A DNA stretch of 64,000 nucleotides. Origin: Aselliscus stoliczkanus (Eukaryota > Chordata > Mammalia > Chiroptera > Hipposideridae). Shown here one piece after another: positions 1-11,829 of this stretch. A program made the position numbers and the translations under genes. The stretch covers positions 55,994,001-56,058,000 of the forward strand of contig CM066732.1 in the NCBI GenBank assembly GCA_033961575.1, given 5' to 3'. Below the pieces are notes generated by a model. It had not been told where the DNA came from and ran no database searches. It saw nothing but the letters and a program-made list of their open reading frames with translations. How positions within the stretch are numbered: the first letter of the stretch is position 1; each line of letters begins with the position of its first letter.

Positions 1-3
1 CTT

Positions 4-741
4 TTAAATAAACCAGCTCTTGGTTTCATTAGTCTTTTGTATTGTTTTTTTGTTTTTGTTTTGTTTTCTGGTCTCTGATTCATTTATCTCTGCTCTGGTC
101 TTTACTATTTCCTTCCTTGTACTCCCTTTGGGCTTGTTTGGCTGTTCTTTTTCCAGTTCCCTTAGGTGTAAGGATAACCTGTTGATTTGAGATTGTTCTT
201 CCTTCTTTAGGTAGCCCTGCACTGCTATGAACTGCCCTCTTAGGACTGCTTTCGCTGCATCCCAGAGATTTTGGGTCATGGTGTTTTCATTTTCATTTGT
301 CTCAAGGTATCTTTTGATTTCTTCTTTGGTCTCATTTTTGACCCATTCCCTATTTAGTAGCATGTTATTCAGCCTCCATGTATTCATGAGCTTTCTGGAT
401 TTCTTCTTATAATTGATTTCTAGTTTCATAGAATTGTGGTCAGAGAAGACACTTGATATGATTTCAATCTTCTTAAATTTATTGAGACTTGTTTTGTGGC
501 CTAACATGTGGTCTATCTGGGAAAATGTTCCATGAGCACTCAAGAAGAATGTATATTCTGTAGCCTTGGGGTGAAATATTCTAAAAATATCAATTAAATC
601 CAGCTGGTCTAATGTGTCATTTAAGGCCACTGTTTCCATGTTGATATCCTGTCTGGAGGATCTGTCCATTGGTGACCACGGGATGTTGAAGTTCCCTACT
701 ATGATAGTGTTACTGTTGATCTCTGTCTTTATGTCTGTCAA
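4..741 (-). pseudogene. L1-A ORF2 fragment: endonuclease domain (partial, broken)
   Basis: L1 ORF2p nicks target DNA with an APE-like endonuclease and copies L1 RNA by target-primed reverse transcription. This 245-residue open frame covers most of the endonuclease and the linker towards the reverse transcriptase. Family motifs seen are [10 protein letters not shown] and [10 protein letters not shown], which carry the usual Asp and Asp-His residues. The motif normally GDFN reads GNFN here (codon at 691-693), replacing a catalytic-site Asp with Asn. The first codon of the frame is TTG and is not a real start: the N-terminal endonuclease residues lie at about 742-1,070 in another frame, so a small indel near 745 breaks ORF2. 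The frame runs to the window edge and the rest of ORF2 is not visible. Predicted non-functional on both counts. Confidence 0.9.
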
Positions 742-1199
742 AATGTTTTATATATTTAGGAGCTCCTATGTTGGGTGCATAGATGTATACTAGGGTAATG
801 TCCTCTTGTTGGATTGATCCTTTTATTATTACATAGTGCCCTTCTTTGTCTTTTATTGTAGTCTTCAAAATAAAGTCTATTTTGTCCAAAATAAGTATTG
901 CTACTCCAGCTTTTTTCTTCTTTCCATGTCCATGAAATATCTTATTCCATCCCTTTACTTTCAGTCTGTGTGTGTCTTTTGGTCTGAGATGAGTCTCTTG
1001 TAGACAGCATATGCATGGGTCCTGTTTTCTTATCTATTTTGATTGGAGCATTTAGCCCATTCACATTTAAAGTGATTATTGATAGGTGCATATTTATTGC
1101 CATTTTGTTATTTGTATTTCTGGTCTTCCTTGGTTAGCTTGTTTTCCCCTTTCTTCTGTTTAAAAAAAATCCCTTTTAATATTTCCTGCAATGCTGGCT

Positions 1200-2040
1200 T
1201 GGGGTAATGAATTCCTTAAGCTTATTCTTTTCAGAGAACCTCTTTATCTCTCCTTCAATTTTAAGTGAAAGCTGTGCTGGGTAGAGCAATCTTTGTAGGC
1301 CTTTATTTTGCATCACTTGAATATTTCCTGCCACTCCCTTCTGGCCTGCAGAGTTTCTGTAGACAAGTCAGCTGTTAGTCTTATAGGAATTCTTTTGTAT
1401 GTAACCTCCTGTGTTTCTCTTGCTGCTTTTAGGATTCTGTCTTTGTCTTTAACCTTTGCCATTTTAACTATGATGTGTCTTGGTGTGGACCTGTTTGGGT
1501 TCAGCTTGTTTGGAATTCTCTGCACTTCTTGAGCTTGTATGTTGATTTCCTTCACCAGGGTAGGGAAGTTTTCAGTCATTATTTCTTCAAATACATTCTC
1601 AATCCCTTGCTTCTTCTCTTCTCCTTCTGGTATTCCTATGATGCGAATTTGTTGCACTTCATGTTGTCCCACAGGTCTCTTAAACTATTTTCACTGTTTT
1701 TTATTCGTTTTCCTTTTTGTTGTTCCATCTGTGTGGTTTCTGGTATTTTGTCTTCTAAATCGCTGATCCGAGTCTCTGCTTCATCTAATCTACTGGTGAT
1801 TCCTTTGAGTGTGTTCTTCATTTCAGTTATTGTATTCTTTAGTTCTAGCTGGTTGTTTTTTAAAGTTTCCCTATCCTTCTTTATGTCCTCATTATGTTCC
1901 TTAAACATTCTTATCATCAGTGTTCTAAACTCTGTCTCTGAAAGGTTGGATGCTTTTGTTTCATTTAGTTCCATCTCTAGAGGTTTCTTCTGATCTTTTA
2001 CTTGGGACATGTTTCTTTGTTTCTTCATTTTGGCTGTTGC
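1200..2040 (-). pseudogene. L1-A ORF1 (RNA-binding protein), frameshifted
   Basis: ORF1p is the trimeric RNA chaperone that packages L1 RNA. The N-terminal part (minus strand, about 2,040-1,636) begins around MKKQRNMSQVKDQ and runs into a coiled coil with heptad-like runs (ITEMKNTLKGITSRLDEAE). The frame then stops after LWDNMKCNKFAS and the RRM part continues in another frame at 1,672-1,313 with IRIIGIPEGEEKKQ. A second break at about 1,312, in the segment equivalent to QEIFNVMKSKDLQ of the L1 at 39.8 kb, moves the final C-terminal residues (LLYPAQLSLKIEGEIKRF) to a third frame ending near 1,200. The order of domains is that of mammalian L1 ORF1. Two frameshifts make it a pseudogene. A purine-rich tract (2,075-2,118 on the plus strand) lies just upstream of its start. 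Confidence 0.9.
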
Positions 2041-2099
2041 TCTGTGATTGCTTCGATGTATTATATAGATCACCTAGAAAAAAGAGGAAAGAAAAAAGA

Positions 2100-3591
2100 A
2101 GAAAAAAGAAAAAAGGGGGGCTCTCCGCCTACTTTAATCTGCAAACCACTTGCTCAGCAATAGAGAGTCTCTGAGCAACTCAGCACCAGCTGTTGTGGGA
2201 AAGAGCTTAATGTGTTATGTGCTGGCCTCCCTCTCAGGCTTGCAGTGAGCCTTCCGCAATTAGCTGCTCTGTGCTCTGGAACCATGCTCACCACCAAAAA
2301 TTCTCACAGGTTGTTGGGGGTTGTCTGCTGCAAAAAAAAACCCTCAGTGGCCTGTGGAGGTGTGGGCCAGGCACCAGGGGCTCAGGGTGCCTCTGGCAGC
2401 ACAGCTCTAGGTGAGTGGAGCAGGCCCCCAAGGCACCACAGAGTGTGGTCAGTGGCCCCCAGCAAATCAGAGCAGCATGCACTCCTGCACCGGCAATCAG
2501 CCCACACAAACTCACCAGGAGAGCCCCGACAGGATCAGGCAGGCACACAGCTGATGGCCCAACACCCCCCAGGAAAACTCCCAGTCTCAACCTGTCCCGA
2601 TCAGCCGCTCACAGATCAGGCTGAGCAGCCCAACAGCCAGTCTCCAGCCTGGCAACTCTGCACAAGCAATGCAGAGAGGAGGGACCCAAGACAGCTCACG
2701 CACTCCTGTGTCTCAATGAACAGCCTGATGGAGCTGCAGCGCTCCCACCAGGCGTTTCCCTGGCTGTGCAGCACAAGCAGGGTGAAGGGTGGGGACCCAA
2801 GGTGGCTTGGTCACTCCTGCATCTCAGTGAGCAGCCTGTTGGAGCCAGAGAGCACCCACTCTGCGTTTCTCTGGATACACAGCACAAGTAGGGCGGAGAG
2901 TGGAGATCCAAGGCCACATGTGCGTGCACACATGCACTCCTGCGCCAGTTTCACCAGACCCGTGCAGTCCCTGGCCTGACCCTCTGTGCAAGGGCCCAAC
3001 CCTGACAAAATGGCTCCCTCCTGTACACTACTCATGTGCAAGCTCCACACCAGGGGAACAATAGTCCCAAAACCTCCAGCCTCTGCACCAAAGGTGCTCA
3101 GTTCAATCCATCCCCACAGGCTCCTGGGCCCGGCTCACACAGCTACTCCCTCCACCAGGAACTGGGTGAGTCCTCACCAGAGAGTGAGCCCATGCGCCGG
3201 CCCCACTGATTCTCTACCCACCCTCAGCCTTCCCGAGCTGAGCAAAGAGAGTCCTCACTAATTTCTACTGCCCGCTATTGTAGAACTCCTCTTCCTGGCA
3301 AAGTAACTCTGGGCTTGTGAGCTTGGTGTGGGGCCGGAGGGTCTCTCCCCCAACCGGAGAAGCCTCCCCACCACTGGGGCTTCCCTCACGGGGGTCGCCC
3401 TCTCTCGTCTCCGCCCGTCCTACCAGACCCGACGTGGCCTCCTCTTTAGGTCATTCGTTTAGAGGTTCTGTTCATCTAGTGTTCAGGGGACTTCCGAGGT
3501 TAAATGTTGTATAAATTATTTGTAATTTTTGTGTGATCCTGGGAAGCAGTTGGCACAGCTTCTGTCTATTCCACCATCTTACTGGAAGTCA
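2100..3591 (-). promoter_or_regulatory. L1-A 5'UTR (internal promoter region)
   Basis: This is the GC-rich segment between the presumed L1 5' end and ORF1. In mammalian L1s it holds the internal RNA polymerase II promoter. It contains a 111-bp tandem repeat (2,650-2,960) and a 255-codon antisense frame on the plus strand (2,212-2,979). The antisense frame is probably a consequence of the 111-bp (37-codon) periodicity and not a gene. Confidence 0.7.
2650..2960. repeat. 111-bp tandem repeat inside the L1-A 5'UTR, about 2.8 copies
   Basis: Units start at 2,650, 2,761 and 2,872. Each begins with TGG, followed by a CACAAGYA motif, then a GGACCCAAG or GGATCCAAG motif and CACTCCTG. Units 1 and 2 continue with a shared AACAGCCTG or AGCAGCCTG stretch. 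The third unit is partial and diverges at its end. Confidence 0.75.
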
Positions 3592-4740
3592 CTCTCCTTT
3601 TCTTTCTACTTTGTCTCTCCCTTTGGTTTGTGGCTTCTATTTGTGGGTGGGGCATTTCTGCAGCCTGGGCCTAGAGTCAGCAGTGCATATGTTACAGCCA
3701 GTTGCACTTTACAAGCCTCAAGCAGATGCAAACGGGACCTCGGCCACTTAGGCATTTGGTTGCCTTGGACGGCTCTAGGATTTGACTCATAGCTGAGTGG
3801 ACGAAGCTGCCTTTCACTGACATGGGCCAGCTAGAGGGTTTCAGGAACCAGGAACCTGTTTGGGCTTTGAGATGGGCGGGGCGGCTCAGTGAGGGCTCAC
3901 GGAGCTGCCCGATGCTTTATGGGTAATTCGTTGCTCGTTTAAAACAAAATTCACTAGAATTCCAAAGTTCCAAGATCACAAAACCTTTTTATGATGAGCC
4001 CGCTTTTTGGTGACAAGATGGCAGAGAGCAGCTCCTGCCTGGTGCCAAGCTGACACCATCAGCAAAAGAGTCACGGCTGTTGTCATGTAACAGGCAGGCC
4101 TCTGCCCGGCTGTCCAGCACTCTGTCCACTCAGGCTCTGGCTTTATGCTGACCACTCACTAAGAGTATTTCTCACCAGAGATTTATTACATTAATAAGCT
4201 CTGGAATTACAATTAAATACATTGTTTTTCAGAAATCATCAAAACACATCACTTTTTCAGGGAGATATAAATAAGAGGCAGAGTCCAAGCCCACACAAGC
4301 TCAGCCACCAGCTCTCTTCCTTCCAGCCTTGGGGGTTTCTGGCCCCGTTTCCAGAGGTAGAGGCAGGCCGCCCAGCTGAGGGACGCGCCATGCCTGTGGC
4401 TGCTGGACCTGTCCTTCCAGAGAGAGGGCTGGACTCAGTCTGAGTGGCAGACCAAGCAGGCTCTGTGCCTGCGATGGTTATGAGGGCCCCAGGCTGTCCC
4501 GCAAACTGCCCCCCACTCACACACAAGAAGTAAGTTGGGTGCTCCAGGCCTCCCACCCTGGTCAAGCAGGCCTCTCCTTCCCAGCGCCAGGGTGTCACCA
4601 CCGCTCCCAGTGTCCACTGCTTCCACAGGCCACTATCCAACCTGACACAGATATGTATGGGGAGCCCCCAGCCTTCCCACAGCATCAGCCCATTCATGCA
4701 GTCACTCTGGACCTCCACGTGGGCTCCTTAATCACACGCA
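3592..4740. other. Unique DNA, no gene seen
   Basis: Moderately GC-rich sequence between the L1-A 5' end and the minisatellite. Short open frames here lack recognisable domains, and nothing resembles an RNA gene or a known transposon. Confidence 0.5.
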
Positions 4741-4747
4741 CCCTTTC

Positions 4748-5280
4748 CTTCACAAGTCACCATCACCACACTCACCTTCACAAATCACGTCACCACACTC
4801 ACCTTCACAAGCCACCGTCATCACACTCACCTTCACAAGTCACCGTCATCACACTCACCTTCACAAATCACGTCACCACACTCACCTTCACAAGTCACCA
4901 TCACCACACTCACCTTCACAAGTCACTGTCATCACACTCACCTTCACAAGCCACCGTCATCACTCACCTTCACAAGTCACCATCACCACACTCACCTTCA
5001 CAAGTCACCATCACCACACTCACCTTCACAAATCACCATCACCACACTCACCTTCACAAGTCATGTCACCGCACTCACCTTCACAAGTCACTGTCATCAC
5101 ACTCACCTTCACAAGTCACCGTCACCACACTCACCTTCACAAGCCACCACCACCACACTCACCTTCACAAGTCACCATCACCACACTCACCTTCACAAGC
5201 CACCATCATACTCACCTTCACAAGTCACCGTCACCACACTCACCTTCACAAGCCACCCTCATCACTCACTTTCACAAGGC
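4748..5280. repeat. Minisatellite, about 28-bp unit, roughly 19 copies
   Basis: Tandem units of CTTCACAAGYCACCRTCAYC followed by ACACTCAC, with scattered 1-3 bp deletions and C/T, A/G changes. The plus strand is almost free of G. Open frames through it (rich in HLHKSPSPHSPSQ) come from the lack of stop codons in the repeat, not from a gene. Confidence 0.93.
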
Positions 5281-5479
5281 ACCTCTGAGGCCACCTTGGA
5301 GCAGGTGTGTCTTCACTGACAAGATCCTCTGATAAAGCCAAACAATTCTAACCAAGCAGGACCAAGGGTCAAAACGGCGAGACTGATGGGTCCCATGGTA
5401 GCAGGAGGTCACAATGGTGCCCCAGACAGACCCGCCCTTAGCCACAGCCAGGCAGGTTCACGGGCATCAGGATCCAGCA

Positions 5480-5640
5480 GAAATAAACTAAATCACATCA
5501 CTAGTCATTAAGAAAAATTTTCATCTCCGCTCTTCATTTGAAAAGCACTATATTTAATAAATAAGTAGAATCAATGACAAGTAATTGACTAAAATACAGG
5601 AATTACGCTGAGGTCAACTAACATATTTTTAAACCAGGGA
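5480..5640. promoter_or_regulatory. AT-rich repeat-free island (candidate conserved noncoding element)
   Basis: An AT-rich patch in GC-rich surroundings with several TAAT-type cores (TCATTAAG, AGTAATTGAC) and no repeat signature. Conservation is not testable here, so this is only a candidate. Confidence 0.25.
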
Positions 5641-8149
5641 ATCAAGGGACCTATTTTTGCCCGTCAATGGTGCCACTCCCAGTTTTTAGTACTCTGCAAG
5701 GCTCCCCAAGTCCTGGGGAAGGTGACAGCTCTGCAGGGGCAGACACGGCTTCCATGCACACTGAGAAAGCATGCAACCGTCTGCCCAGGCCCTGCGTGTC
5801 CGTGAGCTCGTGGCGTGTCCCCGGGGATGGTGCCCAGTGACTGCACGGCCAGCCTCTTGCATGGCAGTCCATTCCAGAGGAGCATCTTGGAGATTTCTCA
5901 CTGACAGAAGCTTCCAGAATGGTGACCCACATGCGCGTGCCCCAGGAAATGGTGTTTCCCCACTACACTCATCTACTTGCGATTCTCAGGAAAATTAAGA
6001 CGCCTCAGAGCTTGAACTCTGCAAGTTTGGATGAAAGACGGCGGAAAAAATAAGGGTGCCAAGGTCCACCAGGTGGCCTGCCAAGGGCTGGACGCTTTCC
6101 GGCTGAAGTGGCGGGTTCATGGGTCCGCATGGCACTACCTGCAGTGAAGCAGACCCCACAGTTGCTTTACCGAAGGGCTGCCCCCGTGCTCACTCATGAC
6201 GTTGAGTGGGACTGACCCCACATGCAGCACCAACTCTGGACACTAGCTGTCTGAAGTCCATCAACATGTCTGTATCAGTTCCAGCAAGGAGCTGGTGACT
6301 GGGAATCAACACGAAGCTTGCGAGGGCAGAAACACACACACTTGTGAAAGGGGAACTTGGAGCTCCTGCAGGGGTGTGGGGGTGGAGCATCGTGCGGGAG
6401 CTGACGACTCAGTGATACCCTTTCATCTGAGGCAGACTGACTGGAACTTTTTGTTTACAGAAAGAACCCAACACTCCCCCTCTTGTCTAATCCCGTGGGA
6501 GTTGGGTGGTTTCGACGCGCAGTGCTTGTGGAGTATGCACAGTGCATTCTAGAATCCCGTGTGCTGGAGTACAGACGCTTTCTGATCCCCTGCCTCCATC
6601 ACATGTGAAGGTGACAGCTCCCAAGCAAGTGCTCCCCAGGAACCGGTAACAGCAGCAGCGAGGGGCAACTCTGTCGGTGCCACGGACGGGGCCAGGGGTC
6701 AGGCCTGACAGCCACCCAGGACTAGCCCACGATGTGTGGCTGACCTGTTAGTCATCAAACCCCCAGCTGCCCTGGGGTTAATATTTGCAAATCACGCTGC
6801 TTGAGCTGTCACACCTGTGGCCAATTACCTGCCCGCACTCCCAGCCCCTCCCCGGCTGATGGGCTTCTCTGGGAGTTTGCAGGGAATTCTGTGAGGGAGC
6901 AACGTTTAAATGCCATGTCTGGGTTCTCCCAAAAGGAGTGCTTAGGTCCCTCCAAGTGTGACCGCACCGAGGCCCTGGCCATCTCGTGAGGACGCCGACT
7001 CACAGGAAGGGAAGGGAGATACACCCGCGTGACAGCCGCAGCCCAAGGGCAGCTGAGAGGCTGGGATCTTTGCATTACTTAGAGCAGGGCACAAACATGA
7101 ATTCCCAGCTCTGCATGGGGCAAAGGACCTTAGTGTCACCAACGCTGATCCCCATTTAATGTCGCTTCCCCCCAGCCTCTCCCACAAGCGGCCACACAGC
7201 CTGTGTTGAATGCCTCAGCTGACAGAGGACTCACTCCCCATCTCCTTTGGACGTGATAATGTTTTCGTCAGCGCTGCAAGTCTGTCTCCCTCATCGTGGC
7301 GTGCATCCCTATCTCTGAAGCGCCCACCCCTTGGGGCCGCTCAGAGCTGTCTGCCCCTCTTGCCCTGGAGGCTCTCCACATGTCGGAAGCCAGAAACCAG
7401 GGCAGCCTGGGTGCAGCCTTGGATCTATGCATCTAAACCTGTCCCAATTTTTACTGAGCACAGCACCTCCCAGTGTGGTCTGGTCGGCATGGTGGGGCAG
7501 AGCTGCTTCCCATCACCTCCATCGTTCTTTACCCTATACTCCCATTAATATTCCCATAACTGCACTGTGGTTGGAGAGACCTATAGTGGGGTCAGACCAA
7601 TGAAATTACCCTCCTTTTTTTTCAACAAAGATGGCACATGTCCTGCTTATATGTTTCAAAATGTTATCCATGACAGTAAAGCCTATTCCTTGCTTCGTTT
7701 TCCTTTGGTAATGTCTCTGCCCTCAGCATCCTGAGCTGGTGAGAAAGAGTGTTTCCAACATCCGGTGCCATGGGGGTGAGGGGCGCTGCCCAGCTTTGGA
7801 GATGAACTTGAAAGTAAAAGTGAAGGCCACCAAAACCGAAGCTGACCTACCCACTGCCAACTGTCACCCAGCTAGTCAGCCCCCGCTGGTCACATGGTAG
7901 GTGATAGCCACAGGCATTGCTGGATTCTGACCCAGGCTGGAAATCTGTTTTCTGAAACAAGGGAGAGGAGAGGGAGAAGGAGGCATTCCAGTGGGTGCCC
8001 GCGTGAGAAGGCCACAGGACGAGGGCTATCTGCCAGCTCGGGCTGAGGAGGAAAGCCCACGGCCGTGTGTGGAGGCCGGCGGGGCAGCTGGAGACGTGCC
8101 ACGCGCCCAAGCACCTGCCAGGACCCCGGTATGTGCCTGTGTGTGGCTA

Positions 8150-8290
8150 TCAATAACCATGCGTGATTAATGCTAATGATTTATGTTAATTTTGCCATAA
8201 GCTTTATTTGTGCCTGGTGTTGAACTTAAGGATGTCAAATCACTCCTTAGAAGGTTGTTAGAGATTTTTAAAAGCTGAGTCTAAAATACA
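8150..8290. promoter_or_regulatory. AT-rich repeat-free island (candidate conserved noncoding element)
   Basis: Dense homeodomain-type cores (GTGATTAATGC, GCTAATGATT, GTTAATTTT) lie within about 50 bp in otherwise GC-rich DNA, with no transposon similarity. The composition suggests a regulatory element. Function and conservation are inferred. Confidence 0.3.
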
Positions 8291-10374
8291 ATGCCTGACA
8301 TTCCATCTATCAGGCCCCAGCCTCCCCAGCACGCTCTGGGAGATGGGGGTCACCATCCCGTGTCACTGCCGGTCACTCAGCACGAAGCCCCTAGGAAAGG
8401 GTCCCACATCCCAGGGGGTTGGTGCCACAGGGACCCCCCCCCCAGGTTCTCTTCTTTAGGAAGGGGTGGATTTCAGGGCAGCTAGGAAGGCCATGCTGGC
8501 TGCCATGCACTGGCCACTGCTCATCCCAGAGGCAGGCGGGGCAGTGACAGTTTCACGTCATCTCGGGGGGGGGGGGCACAGACCAATCACTCCACGTCCA
8601 GGGCCTCACTTTCCCTGTTCAGTGGGAATGTGGCGGTGCTTTGTTCTCCATGATGCCCAAATGCAGGATGTGCTGCTGTCACCAGAGTGGCCCTGATACT
8701 GCTGCCCCCAGGGCCCAGGCGAGGGGCTGCAGGTGCAGACCTAGCTCTTCAGGTGGCCGCCGGCCCTCCTTGCTCCTGTCCACACATCAGCAGTGATCCA
8801 GGCGGCCCCTGTGGAGCCACCTAGTTCCCTCCCAGATGCCGCAGGACACGCCTTGTGGCCAGCCCTTGACAAGGGAGACAGGACCAACGAGGTGGGCAGG
8901 CCAAAACGACTGGCCAAGCCGCAGAGCAGGCCACCCAGTGGTGTGGCAGCAGCCGCTGCTCACTGTGCAGCGGACACAAGACGCCAGCTCAGTCGGACAC
9001 AGCAGTCGGGGGGCGTGCACTGGCATGTCTGTGCAGAGCCGCTGGACGTGACCACCGCCCGCCAGCCCAGCCTGCTCAGGCCTCGGGAGCACCGACCTGG
9101 CACCACTGCTCGGCTGCGCCTTGCTGCTCTGTGAGATCCCACCCGGGATGGGTGCCACCCTCTGTGCCCTGGGCTCCAGCCATCAGGGTTCCCGCAAGCA
9201 CCCATCCGTGACTCAGGGACCAGCAGTTTCTTCTCCCCGTAAGCAGGTCACCCTGGGTCAGAGCAAAGCTTCCCCCCTCCCCACCCCCATCAGAGCCCAG
9301 ATCCAAGCAGGGCCAACACAGACCCGGCTGCGAGGCAGTGAACCCAGACCCTCCCACCCCCACCCCTGCTAGAAATTCATTATCTATAGCTTAAAAACAA
9401 CAATTTCTATATGGGTTAGTCCCAAAAAGGAAATCTTCGCTCAGCTCTCCTGGCTTCCTGTGACAGGGCTGCGCTAAGCCGCTTGGTCTGGGCTGTACAG
9501 AGAACACCTGTCTAAACATATGGACCACACCATTTATCAAATAGTCTGCCTGGGAACAGCCAGGCACGATCAGCACCCCGGTATTGATCCGTACAGGCCC
9601 CTGCTATTGTTCACCCTGCGTCCCGAATGGCAGCAAGAATTAATGAAAGAAACCAAACAATGCATACCGATCACTCAGACCTCAACTTCGTTTGCTGCTC
9701 TCATTAAGTTGGGCAAAGCCCCAGCTCCCCCAAAAGCTGGCTTAGGAAGGTGGCACAGAGGGCCACCCTCTGACGTGCAGTGAACGCCCCTCCTCCCAAC
9801 CTCCGTGGGGCCCCAGCGTGGGGCTGCTCCTCTCCTGTGAGGCCCTCTGGTGCGACACGCGGATGGCACTGGCCATCCTCCAGGGCACAGACACAGCTGT
9901 CCCAAGGGCTGGGCAGAGGTGGCCTGTCTCCAGCAGCCTCTTCCTCATTGTGTTTAAGCTGCCCTGGTCTGGGACCTTCTCACACATGGAGTCTGTCTGC
10001 CTTCCACGAGCATAGGCTCAGGCTGGGCAGGGCACGTCTGCACAAAGCAGCTGGTGGCCACCAAGGGGGACCAGCACGGTGGAGAGGACGAGGCCAAAAC
10101 TCAGCCTCTCCCCCAAGCTGGAATGGCACCTCCTGAACCCTGGCTGACCCCACCCTCCCCTGAACATTCACCATGCTTTACTGGTGCTGTAACAAGTGAT
10201 AGGCTTTGTGTCTCCTCTATCCTGCAAGACGCAGAAGGAGTAGGGAGTCAAGTAAAATAAGCTCGGAACTATGAGCCCTGCCCCTGAGGGCGGGAGCACA
10301 GATGCAGTCATCTTTGTAGCCCTACATGGCGTCTAATGCTATTAAAAATGGAGACATAAGTGGATAGGCAAACA

Positions 10375-11430
10375 GATGGATGGATGATCGATAGATGGTA
10401 GATAGGAGGGTGATGGACAGATGATGGATGGAAGGTGGAGGGGGGATGGAGGGAGGATAGATGGGGGATGGATGGATGGATGGATGGATGGATGGATGGA
10501 TGATGGATGATGGATGGATGATGGATGGATGGATGGATGGATGGATGGATGGATGGATGGATGATGGATGGATGGATGGATGGATGGATGGGGGATGGAT
10601 GGATGGATGGATGGATGGATGGATGGATGGATGGATGATGGATGGATGGATGGATGGATGGATGGATGGATGGATGGATGATGGATGGATGGATGGATGG
10701 ATGGATGGATGATGGATGGATGGATGGATGGATGGATGGGGGATGGATGGATGGGGGATGGATGGATGGATGGATGGATGGATGATGGATGGATGGATGG
10801 ATGGATGGATGGAAGGATGGATGATGGATGGATGGATGATGGATGGATGGATGGATGGATGGATGATGGATGGATGGATGATGGATGGATGGATGATGGA
10901 TGATGGATGGATGGATGGATGGATGGGGGATGGATGGATGGGGGATGGATGGATGGATGGATGGATGGATGATGGATGGATGGATGGATGGATGGGGGAT
11001 GGATGGATGGGGGATGGATGGATGGATGGATGGATGGATGGATGGATGATGGATGGATGGATGGTGGGTGGGTGGATGGATGGTGGATGGATGGATGATG
11101 GATGGATGGATGGATGGATGGTGGATGGATGGATGATGGAGGGATGGATGGATGGATGGATGGATGGATGGATGGATGATGGATGGATGGATGGATGGAT
11201 GGATGGATGGATGGATGATGGATGGATGGGGGATGGATGGATGGATGGATGGATGGATGGATGGATGGATGATGGATGGATGGATGGATGATGGATGGAT
11301 GGATGGATGGATGGATGGATGGATGGATGATGGATGGATGGATGGATGGATGGATGGATGGATGGATGGATGGAAGGTGGAGGGGGCATGGAGGGATGAT
11401 GGAGGGATGATGGAGGGATGTGACCATGAG
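10375..11430. repeat. GGAT tetranucleotide array, about 1 kb
   Basis: Nearly pure GGAT on the plus strand, punctuated by GATGATGGAT, GGGGGAT, GGAAGG and GGTGGGTGG variants that recur at intervals and give a coarse higher-order pattern. Twelve bases encode four residues, so all three minus frames read as Ile-His-Pro-Ser repeats (up to 452 codons) and the plus frames as Met-Asp-Gly-Trp. These are satellite translations without other coding evidence. Confidence 0.97.
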
Positions 11431-11829
11431 AGCCCACTCCCCATCAGATGAGGTTCCCCTGGGCCCCCAGGTGGCCCTGGAGCCAGGACCCTGCTGAGCA
11501 GGGAGGGAAGTTTCCAGAGGCAAGGCCAGGTCTTGACGTGTCTGTTTGAAATGAGCCGGGCACCCTGCCAGGCCATCCTGGCTGCACGTGAGTCCTCAGC
11601 TGGCCTTAAAAGCCACGGAGGGCTGTGGCCGACCCCCGGGGTCCAGCAAACAAAGAGGGTTAACAAATAAAGTCAGGCTTCCACGCCACCCTTGACTTCC
11701 ACGTGGCTGGTTTCCACTCCACAGACTGTGAGTGAGAACAGCCACCAACCCACGAGTGCCGAGCACCAGGTAAATGACGGGCGGGAACGCGGCCGAGGCG
11801 GGAGGCATTTCACACCGCGGCCGAGGGCG

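Larger units (their letters stand above)
1..3591 (-). mobile_element. LINE-1 copy A: 5'UTR, ORF1 and first part of ORF2, cut by the window edge
   Basis: Read on the minus strand from about 3,591, the order is that of an L1: GC-rich 5'UTR, ORF1 (coiled coil, RRM, C-terminal domain), a short spacer, then ORF2 starting with its endonuclease. The presumed 5' end carries a CCAGTAAGATGGTGGAATAG motif, comparable to the TCAAGATGGTGGAGCAG start of the L1 at 37.2 kb. ORF1 has at least two frame breaks and ORF2 one near position 745, so the copy cannot move itself. Long open stretches suggest a fairly recent insertion. The reverse transcriptase and 3' end lie beyond the window start, so completeness cannot be judged. 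Confidence 0.92.
5290..10374. other. Unique DNA, no gene seen
   Basis: Mixed GC-rich unique sequence with short homopolymers, such as a C run near 8,435 and a G run near 8,566-8,576. It has two AT-rich, repeat-free islands (about 5,480-5,640 and 8,150-8,290). No ORF has a recognisable domain, and no exon could be supported by splice sites plus coding similarity. Confidence 0.5.

Noticed and set aside
4539..5288. 249-codon frame rich in HLHKSPSPHSPSQ
   Set aside because: It is a translation of the 28-bp minisatellite.
10308..11666. A 452-codon minus-strand open frame and similar frames of 371 and 393 codons
   Set aside because: They are translations of the GGAT array. All three frames are open because the unit lacks stops, and the non-repeat ends have no domain.
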